From Tritrichomonas musculus (taxonomy: Eukaryota > Parabasalia > Tritrichomonadida > Tritrichomonadidae), in NCBI GenBank assembly GCA_039105265.1, contig JAPFFF010000013.1:1-64000 (forward strand): a DNA stretch of 64,000 bases. The letters are read 5' to 3'. How positions within the stretch are numbered: position 1 is the first letter of the stretch; the number at the start of each line of letters is the position of its first letter. Shown one piece after another: positions 55,801 through 64,000 of the stretch. The position numbers and the translations under genes were made by a program. The notes beneath the pieces are model-generated. The model did not search any database. It was not told the DNA's origin and saw only the letters and a list, made by a program, of their open reading frames with translations.

Positions 55801-58800
55801 TGAAGAAGGAGACATGGTTCAAGGCCAATGTGGAAGCTGCATTTTTATTTTGAGCACTGTTGAGGTAATCACCAACAACATTACAGTTAATCAGTGCACA
55901 TTCACTAACTGCGGAGGTGTTGGAGATGGAGGAGCCATTTATGCAGAACTTCAAGGAATTGACATTTCTGGATGCAAATTTGTCAACTGCTACAGTCAAT
56001 CACCTAACAAAATGGACAATGGTGGAGCTGTTTCATTAGTTGGATTCAATGCTCTTTCATATGAAATTTTTAGTGGAAACATATTTGAGAACTGCAGCTG
56101 TTCACGTGCAGGTGGTGCTCTTTATGTTTTCTGTCATGATAAAGAAACACCATCTAAAATCATTCGTGAGAGTGATCAGGATCAATATGTTATTCGCATC
56201 TTTAACTGCAACTTCACCAAATGCAAATCAGGAGAAGAAGGAGGAGCCATTTCTAGTGGTATTATTGATGAACAATCGCACAGCTGGGGTGACAATGACA
56301 TGAGATTATCCACATGCCACTTCATAGAATGTGAATCCAAGAAAGGTGGAGCAATTTTCTTCCAAGATGGAGATGAAGATGGAGATGAAGAAACAGGCAT
56401 TTCATCATGCTATTTCACCAATTGTTATGCCAGCTCAGGTGAAGGATATGCAATTTCATGCCGTTCATATAAATTAACTATGAGTTATTCTTTCTTTTAT
56501 GATCATACTCGAACAGTTGAATCTCCCAATGGAGTTACACCAAGTATTGTTTACATCAACATGGATGAAACAGCACCGATGGTCAGTGATCTCACATTTG
56601 AACGCAATCCACAAGTATCAGCGCTCACCATCATAACCAAGAGTCCCACCACATTAGAACGTGTCAACTTTAATGACTACAAGAATGGCAATTCAGCATG
56701 TGTCAATTTAGATGAATGGTCAGTTAAAGGCACAGTAACATTATCAGAATTCAAGTTTACGAACATCAAAGGCTGCCGTTGCATCAGCATGAACAAGAAC
56801 TCAGTTGTTGCTATTGCACAGAAGTGCACATTCACCAACGTTTCACTTTCCAGTGAAGAAGGAGACATGGTTCAAGGCCAATGTGGAAGCTGCATTTTTA
56901 TTTTGAGCACTGTTGAGGTAATCACCAACAACATTACAGTTAATCAGTGCACATTCACTAACTGCGGAGGTGTTGGAGATGGAGGAGCCATTTATGCAGA
57001 ACTTCAAGGAATTGACATTTCTGGATGCAAATTTGTCAACTGCTACAGTCAATCACCTAACAAAATGGACAATGGTGGAGCTGTTTCATTAGTTGGATTC
57101 AATGCTCTTTCATATGAAATTTTTAGTGGAAACATATTTGAGAACTGCAGCTGTTCACGTGCAGGTGGTGCTCTTTATGTTTTCTGTCATGATAAAGAAA
57201 CACCATCTAAAATCATTCGTGAGAGTGATCAGGATCAATATGTTATTCGCATCTTTAACTGCAACTTCACCAAATGCAAATCAGGAGAAGAAGGAGGAGC
57301 CATTTCTAGTGGTATTATTGATGAACAATCGCACAGCTGGGGTGACAATGACATGAGATTATCCACATGCCACTTCATAGAATGTGAATCCAAGAAAGGT
57401 GGAGCAATTTTCTTCCAAGATGGAGATGAAGATGGAGATGAAGAAACAGGCATTTCATCATGCTATTTCACCAATTGTTATGCCAGCTCAGGTGAAGGAT
57501 ATGCAATTTCATGCCGTTCATATAAATTAACTATGAGTTATTCTTTCTTTTATGATCATACTCGAACAGTTGAATCTCCCAATGGAGTTACACCAAGTAT
57601 TGTTTACATCAACATGGATGAAACAGCACCGATGGTCAGTGATCTCACATTTGAACGCAATCCACAAGTATCAGCGCTCACCATCATAACCAAGAGTCCC
57701 ACCACATTAGAACGTGTCAACTTTAATGACTACAAGAATGGCAATTCAGCATGTGTCAATTTAGATGAATGGTCAGTTAAAGGCACAGTAACATTATCAG
57801 AATTCAAGTTTACGAACATCAAAGGCTGCCGTTGCATCAGCATGAACAAGAACTCAGTTGTTGCTATTGCACAGAAGTGCACATTCACCGACGTTTCACT
57901 TTCCAGTGAAGAAGGAGACATGGTTCAAGGCCAATGTGGAAGCTGCATTTTTATTCTGAGTACTGTTGAGGTAATCACCAACAACATTACAGTTAATCAG
58001 TGCACATTCACTAACTGCGGAGGTGTTGGAGATGGAGGAGCCATTTATGCAGAACTTCAAGGAATTGACATTTCTGGATGCAAATTTGTCAACTGCTACA
58101 GTCAATCACCTAACAAAATGGACAATGGTGGAGCTGTTTCATTAGTTGGATTCAATGCTCTTTCATATGAGATGTTTAGTGGAAACATATTTGAGAACTG
58201 CAGTTGTTCACGTGCAGGTGGTGCTCTTTATGTTTTCTGTCATGATAAAGAAACATCATCTAAAATCATTCGTGAGAGTGATCAGGATCAATATGTTATT
58301 CGCATCTTTAACTGCAACTTCACCAAATGCAAATCAGGAGAAGAAGGAGGAGCCATTTCTAGTGGTATTATTGATGAACAATCGCACAGCTGGGGTGACA
58401 ATGACATGAGATTATCCACATGCCACTTCATAGAATGTGAATCCAAGAAAGGTGGAGCAATTTTCTTCCAAGATGGAGATGAAGATGGAGATGAAGAAAC
58501 AGGCATTTCATCATGCTATTTCACCAATTGTTATGCCAGCTCAGGTGAAGGATATGCAATTTCATGCCGTTCATATAAATTAACAATGGGTTATTCTTTC
58601 TTTTATGATCATACTCGAACAGTTGAATCTCCCAATGGAGTTACACCAAGTATTGTTTACATCAACATGGATGAAACAGCACCGATGGTCAGTGATCTCA
58701 CATTTGAACGCAATCCACAAGTATCAGCGCTCACCATCATAACCAAGAGTCCCACCACATTAGAACGTGTCAACTTTAATGACTACAAGAATGGCAATTC

Positions 58801-61800
58801 AGCATGTGTCAATTTAGATGAATGGTCAGTTAAAGGCACAGTAACATTATCAGAATTCAAGTTTACGAACATCAAAGGCTGCCGTTGCATCAGCATGAAC
58901 AAGAACTCAGTTGTTGCTATTGCACAGAAGTGCACATTCACCAACGTTTCACTTTCCAGTGAAGAAGGAGACATGGTTCAAGGCCAATGTGGAAGCTGCA
59001 TTTTTATTTTGAGCACTGTTGAGGTAATCACCAACAACATTACAGTTAATCAGTGCACATTCACTAACTGCGGAGGTGTTGGAGATGGAGGAGCCATTTA
59101 TGCAGAACTTCAAGGAATTGACATTTCTGGATGCAAATTTGTCAACTGCTACAGTCAATCACCTAACAAAATGGACAATGGTGGAGCTGTTTCATTAGTT
59201 GGATTCAATGCTCTTTCATATGAGATGTTTAGTGGAAACATATTTGAGAACTGCAGTTGTTCACGTGCAGGTGGTGCTCTTTATGTTTTCTGTCATGATA
59301 AAGAAACATCATCTAAAATCATTCGTGAGAGTGATCAGGATCAATATGTTATTCGCATCTTTAACTGCAACTTCACCAAATGCAAATCAGGAGAAGAAGG
59401 AGGAGCCATTTCTAGTGGTATTATTGATGAACAATCGCACAGCTGGGGTGACAATGACATGAGATTATCCACATGCCACTTCATAGAATGTGAATCCAAG
59501 AAAGGTGGAGCAATTTTCTTCCAAGATGGAGATGAAGATGGAGATGAAGAAACAGGCATTTCATCATGCTATTTCACCAATTGTTATGCCAGCTCAGGTG
59601 AGGGATATGCAATTTCATGCCGTTCATATAAATTAACTATGAGTTATTCTTTCTTTTATGATCATACTCGAACAGTTGAATCTCCCAATGGAGTCACACC
59701 AAGTATTGTTTACATCAACATGGATGAAACAGCACCGATGGTCAGTGATCTCACATTTGAACGCAATCCACAAGTATCAGCGCTCACCATCATAACCAAG
59801 AGTCCCACCACATTAGAGCGTGTCAACTTTAATGACTACAAGAATGGCAATTCAGCATGTGTCAATTTAGATGAATGGTCAGTTAAAGGCACAGTAACAT
59901 TATCAGAATTCAAGTTTACGAACATCAAAGGCTGCCGTTGCATCAGCATGAACAAGAACTCAGTTGTTGCTATTGCACAGAAGTGCACATTCACCGACGT
60001 TTCACTTTCCAGTGAAGAAGGAGACATGGTTCAAGGCCAATGTGGAAGCTGCATTTTTATTTTGAGCACTGTTGAGGTAATCACCAACAACATTACAGTT
60101 AATCAGTGCACATTCACTAACTGCGGAGGTGTTGGAGATGGAGGAGCCATTTATGCAGAACTTCAAGGAATTGACATTTCTGGATGCAAATTTGTCAACT
60201 GCTACAGTCAATCACCTAACAAAATGGACAATGGTGGAGCTGTTTCATTAGTTGGATTCAATGCTCTTTCATATGAGATGTTTAGTGGAAACATATTTGA
60301 GAACTGCAGCTGTTCACGTGCAGGTGGTGCTCTTTATGTTTTCTGTCATGATAAAGAAACATCATCTAAAATCATTCGTGAGAGTGATCAGGATCAATAT
60401 GTTATTCGCATCTTTAACTGCAACTTCACCAAATGCAAATCAGGAGAAGAAGGAGGAGCCATTTCTAGTGGTATTATTGATGAACAATCGCACAGCTGGG
60501 GTGACAATGACATGAGATTATCCACATGCCACTTCATAGAATGTGAATCCAAGAAAGGTGGAGCAATTTTCTTCCAAGATGGAGATGAAGATGGAGATGA
60601 AGAAACAGGCATTTCATCATGCTATTTCACCAATTGTTATGCCAGCTCAGGTGAAGGATATGCAATTTCATGCCGTTCATATAAATTAACTATGAGTTAT
60701 TCTTTCTTTTATGATCATACTCGAACAGTTGAATCTCCCAATGGAGTCACACCAAGTATTGTTTACATCAACATGGATGAAACAGCACCAATGGTCAGTG
60801 ATCTCACATTTGAACGCAATCCACAAGTATCAGCGCTCACCATCATAACCAAGAGTCCCACCACATTAGAACGTGTCAACTTTAATGACTACAAGAATGG
60901 CAATTCAGCATGTGTCAATTTAGATGAATGGTCAGTTAAAGGCACAGTAACATTATCAGAATTCAAGTTTACGAACATCAAAGGCTGCCGTTGCATCAGC
61001 ATGAACAAGAACTCAGTTGTTGCTATTGCACAGAAGTGCACATTCACCGACGTTTCACTTTCCAGTGAAGAAGGAGACATGGTTCAAGGCCAATGTGGAA
61101 GCTGCATTTTTATTCTGAGTACTGTTGAGGTAATCACCAACAACATTACAGTTAATCAGTGCACATTCACTAACTGCGGAGGTGTTGGAGATGGAGGAGC
61201 CATTTATGCAGAACTTCAAGGAATTGACATTTCTGGATGCAAATTTGTCAACTGCTACAGTCAATCACCTAACAAAATGGACAATGGTGGAGCTGTTTCA
61301 TTAGTTGGATTCAATGCTCTTTCATATGAGATGTTTAGTGGAAACATATTTGAGAACTGCAGCTGTTCACGTGCAGGTGGTGCTCTTTATGTTTTCTGTC
61401 ATGATAAAGAAACATCATCTAAAATCATTCGTGAGAGTGATCAGGATCAATATGTTATTCGCATCTTTAACTGCAACTTCACCAAATGCAAATCAGGAGA
61501 AGAAGGAGGAGCCATTTCTAGTGGTATTATTGATGAACAATCGCACAGCTGGGGTGACAATGACATGAGATTATCCACATGCCACTTCATAGAATGTGAA
61601 TCCAAGAAAGGTGGAGCAATTTTCTTCCAAGATGGAGATGAAGATGGAGATGAAGAAACAGGCATTTCATCATGCTATTTCACCAATTGTTATGCCAGCT
61701 CAGGTGAAGGATATGCAATTTCATGCCGTTCATATAAATTAACTATGAGTTATTCTTTCTTTTATGATCATACTCGAACAGTTGAATCTCCCAATGGAGT

Positions 61801-64000
61801 TACACCAAGTATTGTTTACATCAACATGGATGAAACAGCACCGATGGTCAGTGATCTCACATTTGAACGCAATCCACAAGTATCAGCGCTCACCATCATA
61901 ACCAAGAGTCCCACCACATTAGAACGTGTCAACTTTAATGATTATCACTGTGAATCATACTCACAACATCCATGCATCAGTTTAGATTCATGGTCAATCA
62001 AAGACACACTTACTCTTAGTGGATGCCGCTTTACAAACATCTCTAATGTTCAATGCATTTCATCAATAATTACCAATTTCGAAACAAATGTAACTTCGTG
62101 TGAATTCAAGAACATCAGTGCACACCTTTCGCCAGGATATATTTTACAATATGGAGCATGCATTGCATCATTATCAAGCCGTGCTAATCTTATTGTTGAA
62201 GACAGTTCATTTACAGAAGTTGAAGTTATTGAAGGCCATGGCGGAGCTATTTACGCACTTGCTGAATCTCTTGACATCAAACAATGCAAATTTATCAGAT
62301 GTCGAGTTTCATCAAGCAAGAGTGAGTCATCTGAAGATCCTTCACCACAAGGAGGTGCCATTTATCTTGACGCATCAACAGGAAAAGAAGAGGAAACTAT
62401 TCAAAATTGTACCTTTGAAAATTGCACATCAATATACAGCGGAGGTGCCATCTTTGTATATTGCTATGACCAGAATGTCTCATTAAGCAATGAACGCCAT
62501 GCAATTCATATTCATTACTGCAACTTCACACATTGCAAGTCCGAAGTTGAAGGAGGTGCCATTTCAAGTGGTGTTAAACTTGCCAATCGGCCAATTGAAG
62601 GAGATGATGACTTTTGCATATCTTACTGCCATTTCGTTGAATGCGAATCTGGCAGAGGAGGTGCTTTATACTTCCAAGATGGCACTAAAGATGGTGATGA
62701 AGAAACGAATATCCATAACTGCACATTCATCAATTGCTATTCATCAGGAGAAACACATGAAGGCTATTCAATTTACTGCCGCTCGTATCGCATTAACATG
62801 ACAGGCTGCGTATTCCGTCTTCATAAACGCGGCAACGATGCCAAGACCAACTGCATTGTATATGTCGAAACTAATGAAGAAGATGTTTCACCAAGTATTG
62901 CTTCATTAACATTTGATGACAACACTGGCGTTTCAGGTCTTGTTGTCAAATCAAAGATGCTAACAACAATTTCACATCTTGTATTTAACAATACAGCTGA
63001 CAATTCACCTTGTATCAACCTTGACAACTGGGCAACTGAAAAGAATGTTATTATTGAAAACAGTATTTTCTCTAATATTATTAATGCCAGATGCATCACA
63101 ACATTAACACTAACTCAAACATTCCAAGGAATCGTTCGAAATTGCCAATTTATTAACAACAGGGTTGTTAAAAGCCAACGTGGTGAATACTTATCTGGAT
63201 GTGGTGCAAGTATTTTGTGCCAAAACAACGGCAATCTTTTCATTTCACATTGCAACTTCACTAACAACCTTGCTGAATTACATGGAGGCGCTGTTTATGC
63301 AGAAACCAATGCTATTGAACTTAGCTTGTGCCGATTCGAGTTATGCGCAGCAGCACCATATGATGAAGATGGCCGCGGAGGTGCTCTTTATTTGAACCAA
63401 ACAGCTTCAGGTGACTTTGAATTTAGCAGTGGAAACGTTTTCATCAACTGCACAGCAAGTTATAGTGGAGGTGGAATGTACATCTATTGCAGAGACGTTA
63501 ACTCACGTTCAGCACGTGAAGATGATGACAATCAATATCAAATCTTGGTTCTTACCTGCAATTTCACCAATTGCTCATCTGGTGTTGAAGGTGGAGCTCT
63601 TTCAAGTGGTCTTGTCAATCCAGAAACAGAAAGCACAGAAGGTGATAACGACCTTTATATCGCTACCTGCTATTTCCGATGTTGTGAATCAGTCAAAGGT
63701 GGTGCCTTATACTTCCAAGATGGTACCTTAGAAGGTGATGAAGAAACCCATATCAACTTATGCCATTTCTATGATTGCTATGCAACAGGCGAAAAGCACG
63801 AAGGTTATGCAATTCACTGCCGCTCATACCGCATCTACATTGACACTTGCGAGTTCTTCTATCATAAACCAAGAAAAGATGGTGAATCTGGCTGTATTGT
63901 ATATGTTGAAACTAATGAAGCTGATGTTACACCTAATCTTTCTACTTTGCTATTTAATGACAATCATAATATACCATCTATTGTTGTTCGTTCCAAGCAA
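49856..64000 (+). CDS. giant Pmp-like surface/secreted repeat protein (3' end outside window)
   Basis: Open from ATG 49856 to the window edge, 4715 codons; no stop was met where I translated it, and the frame still fits at the last base. Residues 1-16 (LLLAISFLFLGNSLQ) are a signal peptide. The rest is built of short strands with GGAI/GGAL and F-x-N/K-C motifs (CTFTNC, GGAIYAE, CNFTKCKSG), the pattern of polymorphic-membrane-protein repeats that form a right-handed beta-helix in Chlamydia Pmps and in the trichomonad Pmp-like family. About 350 residues make one super-unit. One diverged unit lies before the homogeneous array and two after it. Very Cys-rich (about two per short repeat), unlike bacterial Pmps. 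Expected at the cell surface, perhaps in adhesion. No membrane anchor is seen within the window. Confidence 0.85.
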   Translation, partial: MLLLAISFLFLGNSLQIPETQKDIHQSFKILEEIIENQEFDQSSYKNYSHISISLIIQNCTFKAIVPTDNSEGVIFINESADVSIKNCTFSKNQGKDYGGVLNIATDQISIEDSNFIDNEAVSSKVSRKSSYGGAIYFNKPSGEQNIKSCKFQGNKAITKGGAISVFYTSSHDQPLNIINCQFIGCSSKDGGAISFEIEDPSYSSSKAILTGCSFNQCSSTVNGGAIHFDQAATLSLSECNFDDNEAQESGGSVYATGGSEFTINNCNFNRDNASLNGGALYVDSKKTNVQSCNFSNCHAQSTGSDARGGAAYINGKSATSRYSLTNNCFDNCTASHSGGALFVFCKDEYNTFNAKDGDYAIMIMSSNFIGCKSDVEGGAISSGIKNSQGKVEGDNDFYISGCNFVECQSKSGGALYFQDGTTIGDENTHMVLCNFTNCYASGGEGYAISCRSYQLTISAATFTGFKKTTKSESSIVFIEMNEAEVSPGLSDFVFEDNTVPSLVIKAENSFSFDNFVFRNYVNSDPCLNLNEWSVKGTATLSEFKFTNIKGCRCISMNKNSVVAIAQKCTFTNVSLSSEEGDMVQSQCGSCIFILSTVEVITNNIAVNGCTFTNCGGVGDGGAIYAELQGIDISGCKFVNCYSQSPNKMDNGGAVSLVGFNALSYEIFSGNIFENCSCSRAGGALYVFCHDKETPSKIIRESDQDQYVIRIFNCNFTKCKSGEEGGAISSGIIDEQSHSWGDNDMRLSTCHFIECESKKGGAIFFQDGDEDGDEETGISSCYFTNCYASSGEGYAISCRSYKLTMSYSFFYDHTRTVESPNGVTPSIVYINMDETAPMVSDLTFERNPQVSALTIITKSPTTLERVNFNDYKNGNSACVNLDEWSVKGTVTLSEFKFTNIKGCRCISMNKNSVVAIAQKCTFTNVSLSSEEGDMVQSQCGSCIFILSTVEVITNNITVNGCTFTNCGGVGDGGAIYAELQGIDISGCKFINCYSQSPNKMDNGGAVSLVGFNALSYEMFSGNIFENCSCSRAGGALYVFCHDKETPSKIIRESDQDQYVIRIFNCNFTKCKSGEEGGAISSGIIDEQSHSWGDNDMRLSTCHFIECESKKGGAIFFQDGDEDGDEETGISSCYFTNCYASSGEGYAISCRSYKLTMSYSFFYDHTRTVESPNGVTPSIVYINMDETAPMVSDLTFERNPQVSALTIITKSPTTLERVNFNDYKNGNSACVNLDEWSVKGTVTLSEFKFTNIKGCRCISMNKNSVVAIAQKCTFTNVSLSSEEGDMVQGQCGSCIFILSTVEVITNNITVNQCTFTNCGGVGDGGAIYAELQGIDISGCKFVNCYSQSPNKMDNGGAVSLVGFNALSYEIFSGNIFENCSCSRAGGALYVFCHDKETPSKIIRESDQDQYVIRIFNCNFTKCKSGEEGGAISSGIIDEQSHSWGDNDMRLSTCHFIECESKKGGAIFFQDGDEDGDEETGISSCYFTNCYASSGEGYAISCRSYKLTMSYSFFYDHTRTVESPNGVTPSIVYINMDETAPMVSDLTFERNPQVSALTIITKSPTTLERVNFNDYKNGNSACVNLDEWSVKGTVTLSEFKFTNIKGCRCISMNKNSVVAIAQKCTFTNVSLSSEEGDMVQGQCGSCIFILSTVEVITNNITVNQCTFTNCGGVGDGGAIYAELQGIDISGCKFVNCYSQSPNKMDNGGAVSLVGFNALSYEIFSGNIFENCSCSRAGGALYVFCHDKETPSKIIRESDQDQYVIRIFNCNFTKCKSGEEGGAISSGIIDEQSHSWGDNDMRLSTCHFIECESKKGGAIFFQDGDEDGDEETGISSCYFTNCYASSGEGYAISCRSYKLTMSYSFFYDHTRTVESPNGVTPSIVYINMDETAPMVSDLTFERNPQVSALTIITKSPTTLERVNFNDYKNGNSACVNLDEWSVKGTVTLSEFKFTNIKGCRCISMNKNSVVAIAQKCTFTNVSLSSEEGDMVQGQCGSCIFILSTVEVITNNITVNQCTFTNCGGVGDGGAIYAELQGIDISGCKFVNCYSQSPNKMDNGGAVSLVGFNALSYEIFSGNIFENCSCSRAGGALYVFCHDKETPSKIIRESDQDQYVIRIFNCNFTKCKSGEEGGAISSGIIDEQSHSWGDNDMRLSTCHFIECESKKGGAIFFQDGDEDGDEETGISSCYFTNCYASSGEGYAISCRSYKLTMSYSFFYDHTRTVESPNGVTPSIVYINMDETAPMVSDLTFERNPQVSALTIITKSPTTLERVNFNDYKNGNSACVNLDEWSVKGTVTLSEFKFTNIKGCRCISMNKNSVVAIAQKCTFTNVSLSSEEGDMVQGQCGSCIFILSTVEVITNNITVNQCTFTNCGGVGDGGAIYAELQGIDISGCKFVNCYSQSPNKMDNGGAVSLVGFNALSYEIFSGNIFENCSCSRAGGALYVFCHDKETPSKIIRESDQDQYVIRIFNCNFTKCKSGEEGGAISSGIIDEQSHSWGDNDMRLSTCHFIECESKKGGAIFFQDGDEDGDEETGISSCYFTNCYASSGEGYAISCRSYKLTMSYSFFYDHTRTVESPNGVTPSIVYINMDETAPMVSDLTFERNPQVSALTIITKSPTTLERVNFNDYKNGNSACVNLDEWSVKGTVTLSEFKFTNIKGCRCISMNKNSVVAIAQKCTFTDVSLSSEEGDMVQGQCGSCIFILSTVEVITNNITVNQCTFTNCGGVGDGGAIYAELQGIDISGCKFVNCYSQSPNKMDNGGAVSLVGFNALSYEMFSGNIFENCSCSRAGGALYVFCHDKETSSKIIRESDQDQYVIRIFNCNFTKCKSGEEGGAISSGIIDEQSHSWGDNDMRLSTCHFIECESKKGGAIFFQDGDEDGDEETGISSCYFTNCYASSGEGYAISCRSYKLTMGYSFFYDHTRTVESPNGVTPSIVYINMDETAPMVSDLTFERNPQVSALTIITKSPTTLERVNFNDYKNGNSACVNLDEWSVKGTVTLSEFKFTNIKGCRCISMNKNSVVAIAQKCTFTNVSLSSEEGDMVQGQCGSCIFILSTVEVITNNITVNQCTFTNCGGVGDGGAIYAELQGIDISGCKFVNCYSQSPNKMDNGGAVSLVGFNALSYEMFSGNIFENCSCSRAGGALYVFCHDKETSSKIIRESDQDQYVIRIFNCNFTKCKSGEEGGAISSGIIDEQSHSWGDNDMRLSTCHFIECESKKGGAIFFQDGDEDGDEETGISSCYFTNCYASSGEGYAISCRSYKLTMSYSFFYDHTRTVESPNGVTPSIVYINMDETAPMVSDLTFERNPQVSALTIITKSPTTLERVNFNDYKNGNSACVNLDEWSVKGTVTLSEFKFTNIKGCRCISMNKNSVVAIAQKCTFTDVSLSSEEGDMVQGQCGSCIFILSTVEVITNNITVNQCTFTNCGGVGDGGAIYAELQGIDISGCKFVNCYSQSPNKMDNGGAVSLVGFNALSYEMFSGNIFENCSCSRAGGALYVFCHDKETSSKIIRESDQDQYVIRIFNCNFTKCKSGEEGGAISSGIIDEQSHSWGDNDMRLSTCHFIECESKKGGAIFFQDGDEDGDEETGISSCYFTNCYASSGEGYAISCRSYKLTMSYSFFYDHTRTVESPNGVTPSIVYINMDETAPMVSDLTFERNPQVSALTIITKSPTTLERVNFNDYKNGNSACVNLDEWSVKGTVTLSEFKFTNIKGCRCISMNKNSVVAIAQKCTFTDVSLSSEEGDMVQGQCGSCIFILSTVEVITNNITVNQCTFTNCGGVGDGGAIYAELQGIDISGCKFVNCYSQSPNKMDNGGAVSLVGFNALSYEMFSGNIFENCSCSRAGGALYVFCHDKETSSKIIRESDQDQYVIRIFNCNFTKCKSGEEGGAISSGIIDEQSHSWGDNDMRLSTCHFIECESKKGGAIFFQDGDEDGDEETGISSCYFTNCYASSGEGYAISCRSYKLTMSYSFFYDHTRTVESPNGVTPSIVYINMDETAPMVSDLTFERNPQVSALTIITKSPTTLERVNFNDYHCESYSQHPCISLDSWSIKDTLTLSGCRFTNISNVQCISSIITNFETNVTSCEFKNISAHLSPGYILQYGACIASLSSRANLIVEDSSFTEVEVIEGHGGAIYALAESLDIKQCKFIRCRVSSSKSESSEDPSPQGGAIYLDASTGKEEETIQNCTFENCTSIYSGGAIFVYCYDQNVSLSNERHAIHIHYCNFTHCKSEVEGGAISSGVKLANRPIEGDDDFCISYCHFVECESGRGGALYFQDGTKDGDEETNIHNCTFINCYSSGETHEGYSIYCRSYRINMTGCVFRLHKRGNDAKTNCIVYVETNEEDVSPSIASLTFDDNTGVSGLVVKSKMLTTISHLVFNNTADNSPCINLDNWATEKNVIIENSIFSNIINARCITTLTLTQTFQGIVRNCQFINNRVVKSQRGEYLSGCGASILCQNNGNLFISHCNFTNNLAELHGGAVYAETNAIELSLCRFELCAAAPYDEDGRGGALYLNQTASGDFEFSSGNVFINCTASYSGGGMYIYCRDVNSRSAREDDDNQYQILVLTCNFTNCSSGVEGGALSSGLVNPETESTEGDNDLYIATCYFRCCESVKGGALYFQDGTLEGDEETHINLCHFYDCYATGEKHEGYAIHCRSYRIYIDTCEFFYHKPRKDGESGCIVYVETNEADVTPNLSTLLFNDNHNIPSIVVRSKQ
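51444..61940 (+). repeat. ten tandem 1053-bp coding repeats
   Basis: The marker GAATGGTCAGTTAAAGGCAC recurs at exact 1053-base steps from about 51447 to 60924. The units (351 codons, in frame) are nearly identical at DNA level, including silent sites. Variant positions (ATTTTT or ATGTTT at the FSGN segment, CACCATC or CATCATC, CCAACG or CCGACG) group units into blocks. Confidence 0.95.

Noticed and set aside
51214-61665. Periodic minus-strand and alternative plus-frame ORFs of 62-87 codons
   Set aside because: They repeat every 1053 bases exactly with the coding array and are shadows of the Pmp-like frame.

Overview
The window looks like nuclear DNA of a trichomonad-type parabasalid protist (Trichomonas or Tritrichomonas kind; the species cannot be settled from sequence alone). 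Reasons: very AT-rich intergenic DNA, long intronless genes, TCATT initiator-like motifs 6 to 31 bases before start codons, a Pmp-like giant surface protein, a relic of the trichomonad BTB-like/helical family, a UBR-box E3 ligase and a HECT E3 ligase side by side, multi-domain TKL-like kinases, a Maverick/Polinton fossil and many TA-flanked DNA transposons.

Layout. 1-4845: two minisatellite arrays bracket an unrecognised 826-residue ORF, followed by a GC-rich repeat and a pyrimidine tract that stop abruptly inside a host gene. 4848-10284: that gene, legumain/caspase-like at its preserved start, has lost its 5' end and is split by a 1.8-kb TA-flanked transposon (7355-9168). Excision with one TA kept would restore the reading frame exactly. 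11727-15270: a palindrome-rich leader and a gene with three kinase domains (two look catalytically dead, the third intact), interrupted by one in-frame TAG. 15536-20363: a UBR-family relic, an intact proline-rich/acidic repeat protein and a BTB-like relic. 20505-28155: intact UBR-type and HECT-type ubiquitin ligases on the minus strand.

29551-45790: a coiled-coil repeat relic and the remains of a Maverick (packaging-type ATPase, fibre-like proteins, small structural-type ORFs). The Maverick is invaded by a 9.3-kb TA-flanked element with perfect 39-bp inverted ends. That element holds a pogo/Tigger-like transposase, an Hsp70 pseudogene, a 412-bp satellite carrying two further insertions with clean 9- and 10-bp target duplications, and a 358-bp duplication. 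Its ends resemble those of the 1.8-kb element, suggesting one transposon family.

45791-49855 is non-coding apart from a nested pair of inverted-repeat elements. 49856-64000 is the start of a giant secreted or surface Pmp-like protein, open for 4715 codons to the window edge, with ten nearly identical 1053-bp repeats flanked by older diverged ones.

Functionally the intact host genes concern ubiquitin-dependent proteolysis (UBR, HECT), signalling (triple kinase), possibly actin or scaffold work (proline-rich protein) and surface adhesion (Pmp-like). Much of the rest records successive mobile-element insertions.
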